From: Acidimicrobiaceae bacterium
Lineage (GTDB): Bacteria > Actinomycetota > Acidimicrobiia > Acidimicrobiales > Aldehydirespiratoraceae
Assembly (NCBI GenBank): GCA_009842325.1
Contig: VYFQ01000032.1
Location: forward strand, 1-53,650
Length of the DNA: 53,650 bases
Direction: 5' to 3'
The notes beneath the pieces are model-generated. The model was not told the DNA's origin, searched no databases, and saw nothing but the letters and a program-made list of their open reading frames with translations. Of this stretch, positions 1 through 5,644 are shown piece by piece. A program made the position numbers and the translations under genes. Within the stretch, counting starts at the first letter, position 1. Every line of letters starts with the position of its first letter.

Positions 1-641
1 ACGACCACGACGACCACGACGACCACGACGACCACGACGACCACGACGACCACGACGAAGAAGGCCACGACGACCACGACGACCACGGCCACCACGACCA
101 CGCCCATGGAGCGGAAGATCCGCACGTGTGGTTCGACCCCCACCGCGTGGCGGAGGCTCTGCCGGTCCTCGCCCAGGCACTCACGGCCCACGCCGGCCTC
201 GACCCGGCTGCAGTCGAGGCATGCATGAACAGCTACCGGGCAGAACTGGAGGCGGTGGACGCCGAGATCGCCGCCAAGATTGAGCAGCTACCGCCCGAGA
301 GCCGCAAGCTGGTCACCAACCACGACGCGTTCGCCTACTTCGCGGCCCGCTACGGATTTGAGGTCATCGGCACGGTCATCCCGTCACTGTCGAGCATGGC
401 GGAGGCCAATCCCGCCGGGCTCGAGGAGCTGGCCGAGATCATCGAGCACGAGGGGATCAAGGCCATCTTCGCCGAGACACAGCACTCCGGCGACGACATC
501 GAGGCTCTGGCTGACCGGATCGGCGGCGTAGAAGTGGTCACCCTCTACACCGGCAGCCTCGGGCCTCCCGGCAGCGGCGCTGAGACCTACACCGGATACC
601 TGCGCACCAACACCGACCTGATAGTCGACTCCCTCAACTGA
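1..641 (+). CDS. znuA: Zinc ABC transporter substrate-binding protein, C-terminal part (5' end missing)
   Basis: This is the C-terminal part of a cluster-A1 periplasmic metal-binding protein that captures Zn(2+) for an ABC importer. The open frame runs in from the window edge through a His/Asp-rich segment of repeated Asp-Asp-His codons (about 3-116). It then shows the family signature DPHVWFDP (117-140), the NHDAFAYFA strand (about 319-345) and the final lobe to a TGA at 639-641. The His-rich loop before DPHVW is the normal place for this loop in ZnuA. The first codon is incomplete (the window opens on its last two bases). The N-terminal half of a znuA sits at the other end of the window (53149-53650) and joins in frame, so these may be one gene. 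No permease or ATPase gene follows; the next gene is a cupin. Confidence 0.9.
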   Translation, partial: DHDDHDDHDDHDDHDDHDEEGHDDHDDHGHHDHAHGAEDPHVWFDPHRVAEALPVLAQALTAHAGLDPAAVEACMNSYRAELEAVDAEIAAKIEQLPPESRKLVTNHDAFAYFAARYGFEVIGTVIPSLSSMAEANPAGLEELAEIIEHEGIKAIFAETQHSGDDIEALADRIGGVEVVTLYTGSLGPPGSGAETYTGYLRTNTDLIVDSLN

Positions 642-673
642 GCCGGGCTAGAACATCCGGCCATGTATTTCCT

Positions 674-709
674 CGCCGACTGTCGGGGTCCCGGGTTGTA
701 CAGTCGGCG
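674..709. terminator. Stem-loop between znuA and cupin gene
   Basis: A perfect 10-bp inverted repeat, CGCCGACTGT (674-683) and ACAGTCGGCG (700-709), encloses a 16-base spacer that itself contains CGGG-GT-CCCG. It lies 33 bases after the znuA stop. There is no T-tract, so it could be a terminator of the GC-hairpin type, an attenuator or a repressor site for the downstream cupin gene. The sequence does not decide between these. Confidence 0.45.
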
Positions 710-760
710 GGCATCAGACAGGCCCAACCAGCACGAGCGGGCGACACGCGCCAACCGCGG

Positions 761-1183
761 TTGAACGAGCACGGTGCCGAGATCACCGCGCCGCGCATCT
801 TCAGCTGGGATGCACTCGACGGGGTGCGCTGGGACGACGACGGGGTGGACGCCCAGATCGTCACCGGTGAGCACATGCACCTCATCCGGGCCGTCTACGA
901 GCCCGGCGCGATCTACGAGACGCACAGCCATCCCTACGAGCAGTTCAGCCTGCTGCTGTCGGGGCGCCTGCTGTTGACCGTCGGGGACGAGACCCGCGAG
1001 ATCGGGCCGGGCGACGGCTGGTACGCGCCCGCCGACATGCCCCACGGGGGCAAGGTGCTCGGCGACGAGCCGGCAGTCTTTCTCGACGTGTACTCGCCGG
1101 CAACGACCGCCATCCTGCGCATCTTCGAGACCGCGAGGCCGGTTCTGGCCGGCGAGCGTTCCGGGGAGGGGCCTCAGAGTTGA
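761..1183 (+). CDS. Cupin-domain protein
   Basis: A single-domain cupin of 140 residues. The metal-binding signature is visible as H-S-H-P-Y-E-Q-F (first motif, around residues 54-61) followed by G-D-G-W-Y-A-P-A-D-M-P-H-G (second motif). Two conserved His and a Glu come from motif 1 and one His from motif 2. It is probably a small metal-dependent sugar/acid-modifying or sensor protein; the substrate cannot be read from the sequence. The start is a TTG at 761, the only in-frame start before the fold begins. The stop overlaps the first bases of the following oxygenase gene (TTGA at 1180-1183), so the two are probably translationally coupled. Confidence 0.75.
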   Translation: MNEHGAEITAPRIFSWDALDGVRWDDDGVDAQIVTGEHMHLIRAVYEPGAIYETHSHPYEQFSLLLSGRLLLTVGDETREIGPGDGWYAPADMPHGGKVLGDEPAVFLDVYSPATTAILRIFETARPVLAGERSGEGPQS

Positions 1184-2100
1184 GCATGCAGAACGTCTTC
1201 GAGGCCGGCTCGGACGTGACCGAGGTTGCGACCGCGGTGACCCGCGACGGCTACGCGGTGGTGCGCGACGCGATGGATGCCGGCACCCTCGCAGCGGTCG
1301 CGGCTGATCTGCAGCCGTACCTCGATGCCGCCCACACGGGCCACGAGGAGTTCATGGGCAGCCTCACCAAGCGATTCGGCGCACTCGTCGCCAAATCGAC
1401 CGCAGTGCAAGCGCTCATCATGCACCCGACAGTGCTGGCCGTCGCCGACCATGCCCTGCTGCCCAGTTGCGTCGCCTACCGGCTCCACTACACCGGCGTG
1501 ATGCACCTCGAGCCGGGGGAGAAGCAGCAGGTGCTGCACCGCGACACGACGGTGTATCCCATCGCCAACCCGTGCCCCCCGCTGACGGTGGCTACCATGT
1601 GGGCGGTCACAGATTTCACGCGCACCAACGGCGGCACCCGGATCTGCCCCGGCAGCCACCGCTGGACGAATGACCGTGCGCCGACGCGCGCCGACGTGGT
1701 CGCCACCGAGATGCCGGCGGGCTCGGTCCTGATCTACCTCGGCAACGTGGTCCACGGCGGCGGCTCGAACCGCTCGGACCGCGCCCGCACCGGCGTCGCG
1801 CTGCACTACTCCCTCGGGTGGCTGCGCCAGGAGGAGAACCAGTACCTGGCCGTCACCGAGGAGCAGGCGCGGACGCTGCCCGACGAGCTCCAGGAACTGA
1901 TGGGGTACTCCCTGGGGTCGTCCAACTTCGGCTTCGTCGACCACATCGCCCCCAAGGACTACCTCCACGGCGTCCGGGACCCGGCCGCGAGTGACCTGAG
2001 CCCGGCCGGGATGAGCGAACGGGTCGATGCGCTGGAGCGCTTCCACGTCAGCCACACCGCCCGGGGCCCCGCCCGCCACTACGACATCGACACCGACTGA
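1180..2100 (+). CDS. Phytanoyl-CoA dioxygenase (PhyH) family Fe(II)/2-oxoglutarate oxygenase
   Basis: A 306-residue PhyH-type non-haem iron oxygenase that would hydroxylate an unidentified small substrate with 2-oxoglutarate and O2. The iron triad is readable as LHRDTT (H-x-D) and the distal His in VVHGGGSN; the 2OG-binding Arg follows in RTGVALHYS. The C-terminal stretch GWLRQEENQYLA is almost the same as in the second PhyH protein at 17503-18381, so the two are paralogues. Start is TTG 1180, overlapping the cupin stop; ATG 1186 is an alternative. Coupling to a cupin suggests a small oxidative pathway, but no substrate can be named. Confidence 0.85.
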   Translation: MSMQNVFEAGSDVTEVATAVTRDGYAVVRDAMDAGTLAAVAADLQPYLDAAHTGHEEFMGSLTKRFGALVAKSTAVQALIMHPTVLAVADHALLPSCVAYRLHYTGVMHLEPGEKQQVLHRDTTVYPIANPCPPLTVATMWAVTDFTRTNGGTRICPGSHRWTNDRAPTRADVVATEMPAGSVLIYLGNVVHGGGSNRSDRARTGVALHYSLGWLRQEENQYLAVTEEQARTLPDELQELMGYSLGSSNFGFVDHIAPKDYLHGVRDPAASDLSPAGMSERVDALERFHVSHTARGPARHYDIDTD

Positions 2101-2143
2101 CGTCTCGGGGCTGGAAGCGCCTACTCCAGCAGAGGCGGCGACG

Positions 2144-2482
2144 TCAGTGGTTGAGTAGCGTCTTGACGACAGAGGTGACTCGGTAACTCGCGTCTGCGTC
2201 GACCTGCCCGAATCGATGCACGAGGCGACGGCGGTTGACCGACCGGATCAACTCGCACTGGGCGTAGCTGGTCTCGTCGAGACCTGTCTCTGCGCCTGGC
2301 TCGATCTCAACGTGAAGCGAGAGCCCGCGCCGGGTCGTCGTCAGCGGCACCACGATCACAAACGGGAAGTCCGGACCGAACGTCTCTGGTGGCCCCAGAA
2401 CGAGCGCCGGCCGAAGGGCGGCAGGCTCGCCAGGATACGGATCACCGAAGTCGACGAGCCAGAGGTCGTCAACCGAGGCCAT
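2144..2482 (-). CDS. mazF: MazF/PemK-family endoribonuclease toxin
   Basis: A 112-residue MazF/PemK-type toxin, expected to cleave mRNA at short sequence motifs. Family features are the N-terminal LWLVDFGDPYPGE, RPALVLG, the central strand VIVVPLTTT, and the late SYAQCELIRSV motif with the expected Arg/Ser near the active site. Full length for the family. Its ATG at 2482 lies inside the end of the antitoxin gene (overlap 2469-2482), the usual antitoxin-first order. It is convergent with the PhyH gene, whose stop is 44 bases away. It is the downstream gene of a two-gene operon driven by the promoter at 2712-2740. Confidence 0.88.
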   Translation of the reverse strand: MASVDDLWLVDFGDPYPGEPAALRPALVLGPPETFGPDFPFVIVVPLTTTRRGLSLHVEIEPGAETGLDETSYAQCELIRSVNRRRLVHRFGQVDADASYRVTSVVKTLLNH

Positions 2483-2705
2483 CGGGAACCGACGTGCCCT
2501 CGGCTTCGGTCAGGTAGGACGCCCACGCCTCGGGATCGCTACGCAACTCGGCGATTTCAGCCGTGACTCGGCGGGCGAACCGCTGACGCCTGAGCGCTTC
2601 TACCGCGTCTCGCACGGTGTCGATGAGCGATGCATCGGCGGCGTCGCTGAGTTCGACCAACCGGGCGTGAGTATCGGTGTCAATTCGGATCGTCGTGGTA
2701 GCCAC
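2469..2705 (-). CDS. Ribbon-helix-helix antitoxin (MazE-like)
   Basis: A 78-residue protein beginning TTTIRIDTDTHARLVELSDA, a typical ribbon-helix-helix strand and helix, followed by a second helix and a C-terminal tail rich in Arg, Glu and Asp that would wrap the toxin. It should neutralise the adjacent MazF-like toxin and repress the operon through the RHH domain. Start is GTG 2705, chosen because a -10 box (TAGACT on the minus strand) ends 6 bases upstream, which would give a leaderless mRNA. The 3' end overlaps the toxin start by 14 bases. Confidence 0.85.
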   Translation of the reverse strand: MATTTIRIDTDTHARLVELSDAADASLIDTVRDAVEALRRQRFARRVTAEIAELRSDPEAWASYLTEAEGTSVPDGLG

Positions 2706-2740
2706 ACCCTTAGTCTACATTTTGCATGCGTAATTGTCTA
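2706..2740 (-). promoter_or_regulatory. Promoter of the antitoxin-toxin operon
   Basis: On the minus strand there is a -35 box TAGACA (2735-2740), a 17-bp spacer and a -10 box TAGACT (2712-2717), then 6 bases to the GTG start. The half-repeated TAGAC and a GCATGC palindrome at 2724-2729 inside the spacer could be the antitoxin's autoregulatory operator. The spacing predicts a leaderless transcript. Confidence 0.6.
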
Positions 2741-2803
2741 CTATCCGGAGGCGGCAACACTACTGGAGCGTTAGAGTCGAGCCAGCGGACACCAGGAGGC
2801 GAG

Positions 2804-3088
2804 ATGCGACGCTTCATCATCGAACGGGACATTCCCGACATCGGCTCGGCCGAGCGCGAGCAGTTGCGGGCCGCGGCCGGGCAATCCAACTCGGTCCTGC
2901 GGGCCATGCAATCCGAGGGCAAGGCCATCCAGTGGGAGCACAGCTACGTGGCCGGCGACAAGACCTTCTGCGTCTATGTCTGCGACGAACCGGGGCTGAT
3001 CGACGAGCACGCCGAGCGCAGCGGGTTCCCGGCGACGGTGGTCACCGAGGTCGGCAAGATCATCGATCCCACCACCGAGAAGGGCTAG
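2804..3088 (+). CDS. DUF4242 family protein
   Basis: A 94-residue protein opening MRRFIIERDIPDIGS, the signature of the DUF4242 ferredoxin-like family. Members are small, often described as putative nickel-binding or stress proteins, and their function is unknown. Conserved positions include WEHSYV and the Cys-containing strand KTFCVYVCDEP. Start ATG 2804 has a strong Shine-Dalgarno (AGGAGG about 4 bases upstream). It ends 17 bases before the CMD/AhpD-like gene and is probably co-transcribed with it, so its role may be linked to that redox protein. Confidence 0.8.
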   Translation: MRRFIIERDIPDIGSAEREQLRAAAGQSNSVLRAMQSEGKAIQWEHSYVAGDKTFCVYVCDEPGLIDEHAERSGFPATVVTEVGKIIDPTTEKG

Positions 3089-3105
3089 CCCCGAAGGACG
3101 CCGGC

Positions 3106-3636
3106 ATGGCACGCATCGACTTCCCTGACGGCGAAGGCCTGGAGCGCATCCGGATGTGGAGCCTCCAGCCCGACGTGGGCATGGCCATGGGGGCGGCCGC
3201 CAAGACGCTGTACACCAAGATCTCGCTGGATGTGCGGGTCCGCGAGATCGCCCGCATGAGGGTGGCCCAGATCAACCGGTGCCACATTTGAATTGACACC
3301 CGGTCTGCATCGGCGATGCAGCAAGGACTGGAAGAGGACCTCTACCAGCAGGTCTCCGACTACGCCACGAGCGGTGCGTTCAGCGACGCCGAGAAGCTGG
3401 CGGCCCAGACGGCCGAGCGCTTCTGCTGGACCCATGAGGCCATGATGAGCGACGAGGACTACTGGGCCCGCATGAAGGAGCACTTCACCGACCAGCAGAT
3501 CCTCGAGCTGATAACGCTGATCGGCTACTGCGTGGCCATGGGCCGCACGATGGCCATCCTCGACATCGCCAACGACTGCACGATCAGCCGAACCCCCGAC
3601 CCCGCCGAGGACCCCTCCCACTACATCCACGGCTGA
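3106..3636 (+). CDS. Carboxymuconolactone decarboxylase/AhpD-like protein, candidate selenoprotein (TGA at codon 62)
   Basis: One continuous frame of 177 codons encodes a CMD-family alpha-helical protein, but codon 62 (3289-3291) is TGA. Upstream reads VREIARMRVAQINRCHI and downstream IDTRSASAMQQGLEED, so the alignment with the family CxxC redox motif is exact: Cys59-His-Ile-TGA62, with Arg66 at the place of the usual His. Homology to the family continues after the TGA to a normal C-terminus (LITLIGYCVAMGRTMAIL) and a second TGA at 3634. A hairpin fitting a bacterial SECIS lies at 3300-3331. The protein is therefore likely translated with selenocysteine (CxxU), probably as a peroxide or disulfide reductase. 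Alternatives are a TGC-to-TGA sequencing error, or a nonsense mutation giving a 61-residue fragment. Start ATG 3106 is 17 bases after the DUF4242 stop. selA/B/D would have to lie outside this window. Confidence 0.75.
3300..3331 (+). promoter_or_regulatory. SECIS-like hairpin downstream of the in-frame TGA
   Basis: A 7-bp perfect stem CTGCATC (3305-3311) / GATGCAG (3315-3321) closes a GGC loop (3312-3314). A lower stem CCGGT (3300-3304) / ACTGG (3327-3331) has one G-U pair and a 5-base bulge on the 3' side. The loop begins 20 bases after the TGA and opens with G, within the spacing and loop rules I recall for bacterial SECIS elements. It sits inside the coding frame, as bacterial SECIS elements do. 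Confidence 0.6.
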
Positions 3637-3671
3637 CCGACCTAGGCCGGATCCTCGACCCGGGACAGGAT

Positions 3672-4274
3672 TCAGCCGGCGTCCACCAGCACCGCGTCGG
3701 GCTCGACGGCCCCGGTCCAGCAGTACAGGAGCACGGTCGGCGTGGCCCCGAAGTCCTGGCTGTGCACCTGCCAGGGCGCATGGTGGACCGCATCGCCCGG
3801 CCGGGTGAAGCGGCTCTCGCCGTCGGAGTCGACGAATGACGGCTCGCCGGCCAGCACGTGATACAGCTCCTCGGCCTCGTGCTTGTGGGCCGGATAGTGG
3901 ATGTTCGGACCCCACAGACCGATCCCGACCCTCACATCGGTGTGCTCGACTATCGCGTTCGGGCCCAGCAGCTGCACGTAGCCGTAGTTGTCGAGATAGT
4001 CCCGGCTCAACACGTCGAGGTAGCCGACGGTCTGGCGCCAGGGCAGAGCCCGCGCGAGACGACGGAACTCCTCAAGGATCGCGTCGACAGCGGCATCGCC
4101 GCTCGGTTCGACCTCGTCGAGGTGCTGCACCACCGGCAGGAGGCGGGGCTCGACGTCTCCGGGACAGCGCGCCCTGTCGAGCGCGTCGAGCACCGGCGCG
4201 ACCATCGGGAACTCCGGGACGCTTGGGCGACTCCGGTGGAACTCGGCGATCCGCCGGAGCAGCCCGTCGATCAC
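3672..4274 (-). CDS. DMSP-lyase-like cupin (DddL/DddQ type)
   Basis: A 200-residue protein with a helical N-terminal half and a C-terminal cupin. The cupin carries the family signature GPN-HYPAHKHEAEELY-VLAG, then a late HHAPWQVHS. Zinc-site spacing H132-x3-E136-x-Y138 plus a His near 171 matches what I recall of DddQ (His, Glu, Tyr, His). It would cleave dimethylsulfoniopropionate to dimethyl sulfide and acrylate. It is the last gene of a minus-strand operon (sulfatase, YwiC-like, F420-type reductase, this gene), 15 bases after its neighbour. Start is GTG 4274. The family call is fairly firm; the exact substrate within the DMSP-lyase superfamily is inferred. Confidence 0.78.
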   Translation of the reverse strand: MIDGLLRRIAEFHRSRPSVPEFPMVAPVLDALDRARCPGDVEPRLLPVVQHLDEVEPSGDAAVDAILEEFRRLARALPWRQTVGYLDVLSRDYLDNYGYVQLLGPNAIVEHTDVRVGIGLWGPNIHYPAHKHEAEELYHVLAGEPSFVDSDGESRFTRPGDAVHHAPWQVHSQDFGATPTVLLYCWTGAVEPDAVLVDAG

Positions 4275-4289
4275 GCTGGGGAACCTCGC

Positions 4290-4811
4290 CTAATCGTCAT
4301 CGGCGACCGGTACGAGCTCGAACAGGCGGAACTCGCGGTCGGTGACGGTCACGTACCGGGTCCACACGGGAAACCAGGTCACCGCGGTCTGCCACCGTCG
4401 CTCGCGCTTGGGGCCCTCCAGCAGGTGGGCCCTCACCCGGGTCCGCTTGCCTCGGAACACGATCTCGGCATCGGGGTTGGCGATCAGGTTGGCCGTCCAG
4501 GCCGGATGGTGCTCGCGGGCGAAGTTGCTGCCCACCAGCAGGAAGCGGCCCCCTTCCAGCGGGACGGCGCCCAGCGGTGTCTCCCGCAACTGGCCCGTCC
4601 TGGCGCCCGTCGTGATGAGCATGAGCATGGGCTGCGCCGGGGTGTCGAGCAGGGTGCGGCCCCCGGTGAGCCGGTTGATCGCCCGGTGGAGCGGAGGGAA
4701 GACGTGGGGGCCGATGACCCGGAAGGGCCGCGACACCAGCAGGCGGCCAGATCCGCGGAACCCCTTCGGCGGTGCCGGCACCTCGCCGGGATCAGGAAGT
4801 TCGTTAGGCAT
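4290..4811 (-). CDS. Deazaflavin (F420)-dependent nitroreductase family protein
   Basis: A 173-residue split-barrel protein of the Ddn/DUF385 family. Characteristic segments are the N-terminal helix region, LITTGARTGQLRETPLGAVP, LVGSNFAREHHPAWTANL and NPDAEIVFRGKRTRVRA, which form the F420-binding groove in this family. It would use reduced F420 to reduce quinones or other electron acceptors. Start ATG 4811. It is 8 bases after the YwiC-like gene and 15 bases before the DMSP-lyase-like gene, so it belongs to that operon. Confidence 0.85.
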   Translation of the reverse strand: MPNELPDPGEVPAPPKGFRGSGRLLVSRPFRVIGPHVFPPLHRAINRLTGGRTLLDTPAQPMLMLITTGARTGQLRETPLGAVPLEGGRFLLVGSNFAREHHPAWTANLIANPDAEIVFRGKRTRVRAHLLEGPKRERRWQTAVTWFPVWTRYVTVTDREFRLFELVPVADDD

Positions 4812-4819
4812 CGGGCGAG

Positions 4820-5608
4820 TTATAGCAGCGCCACGCCAACAGCGGCCGCTATCACCACTACGAAGCCGAGGACCATCTGGCTGACGCCGATGATCTTCAC
4901 CGGGGCGACAGGCCGGCGCCGGCGGACCTGCTGGACAACGACGACCGCGACCAGGACGGCCGCCCCGACGATGATCCGCCCGTCGAGAACTACGGCGACC
5001 CCGGTGACAACCACCGCCGCCAGGTCACTGACAAGGACGAGGCCCGGCTGCCAGCCTCGATTGTGCAGGCGGTCGATCTGGGCCCGCACGTGGGGAATGG
5101 AGGTCGTGACCCGGGCTGCCAGGATCAGCCAGAGCCCGGCGGCCAGGCGAGGGTCGCCGTCACCGGCAATGACCACCGCGGCCACCACCGCGGCGATGGC
5201 GACTGCGCCCGTGAGTTCGGGCACTAGGCGACGCCGTCGCGAGCGGATGTCGTAGGCGAGTTCCACCGCGACCAGCGGCGCCGCGACGGCCGCGGGTATC
5301 CACCAGCGGCTGTCATGGGCGGTTACCGCCGCCACTACGACCACGGCGGCCAGAAGCACAGACTCGGCAGCCGCGACGCGCTCGGCCAGCCGGGTGCGGG
5401 GGAGCCGACGGTGCCTGCGGCGGTCGACGAGAGCCAACTCCAGCGGAGTCCGCAACAGGAACAGCAACAGGGCGGCCACCGCCAGACAGGCTCCGGCCAC
5501 GCTCGGAGCGACCAGCAGCCCGAGCAGTCCGGGCTCGATGGTCAGACCCCAGCCGCCGTGCTCCGACGGCATGGCGACCGCACGGATCGGGTTTCGGGTC
5601 CTTTCCAC
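4820..5608 (-). CDS. YwiC-like integral membrane protein
   Basis: A 262-residue hydrophobic protein with roughly eight membrane segments. It carries the N-terminal MPSEHGGWG signature of the YwiC-like family, whose function is unknown, and Arg-rich cytoplasmic loops (DRRRHRRLPRTRLAER, DIRSRRRRL). Start GTG 5608 has AGGAGG just upstream. It lies between the sulfatase gene and the F420-type reductase gene on the same strand with gaps of 36 and 8 bases. The context does not reveal a substrate. Confidence 0.8.
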   Translation of the reverse strand: MERTRNPIRAVAMPSEHGGWGLTIEPGLLGLLVAPSVAGACLAVAALLLFLLRTPLELALVDRRRHRRLPRTRLAERVAAAESVLLAAVVVVAAVTAHDSRWWIPAAVAAPLVAVELAYDIRSRRRRLVPELTGAVAIAAVVAAVVIAGDGDPRLAAGLWLILAARVTTSIPHVRAQIDRLHNRGWQPGLVLVSDLAAVVVTGVAVVLDGRIIVGAAVLVAVVVVQQVRRRRPVAPVKIIGVSQMVLGFVVVIAAAVGVALL

Positions 5609-5644
5609 TCGCCCTCCTGTCTGGGACTAGGTCATCCGGCTAGC

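Noticed and set aside
1..116. Non-coding microsatellite of GACGACCAC units
   Set aside because: It is in frame with the ZnuA C-terminal domain and encodes the expected His/Asp-rich loop.
3289..3636. Pseudogene or separate small gene after a nonsense codon
   Set aside because: The TGA sits exactly at a catalytic Cys, the frame is unbroken and a SECIS-like hairpin follows, so recoding is a better first explanation, though an error is not excluded.
3858..5255. Long plus-strand open frame opposite the DMSP-lyase-like, F420-type and YwiC-like genes
   Set aside because: Antisense frame of GC-rich genes, low-complexity translation with no family features; the minus-strand genes show clear motifs.
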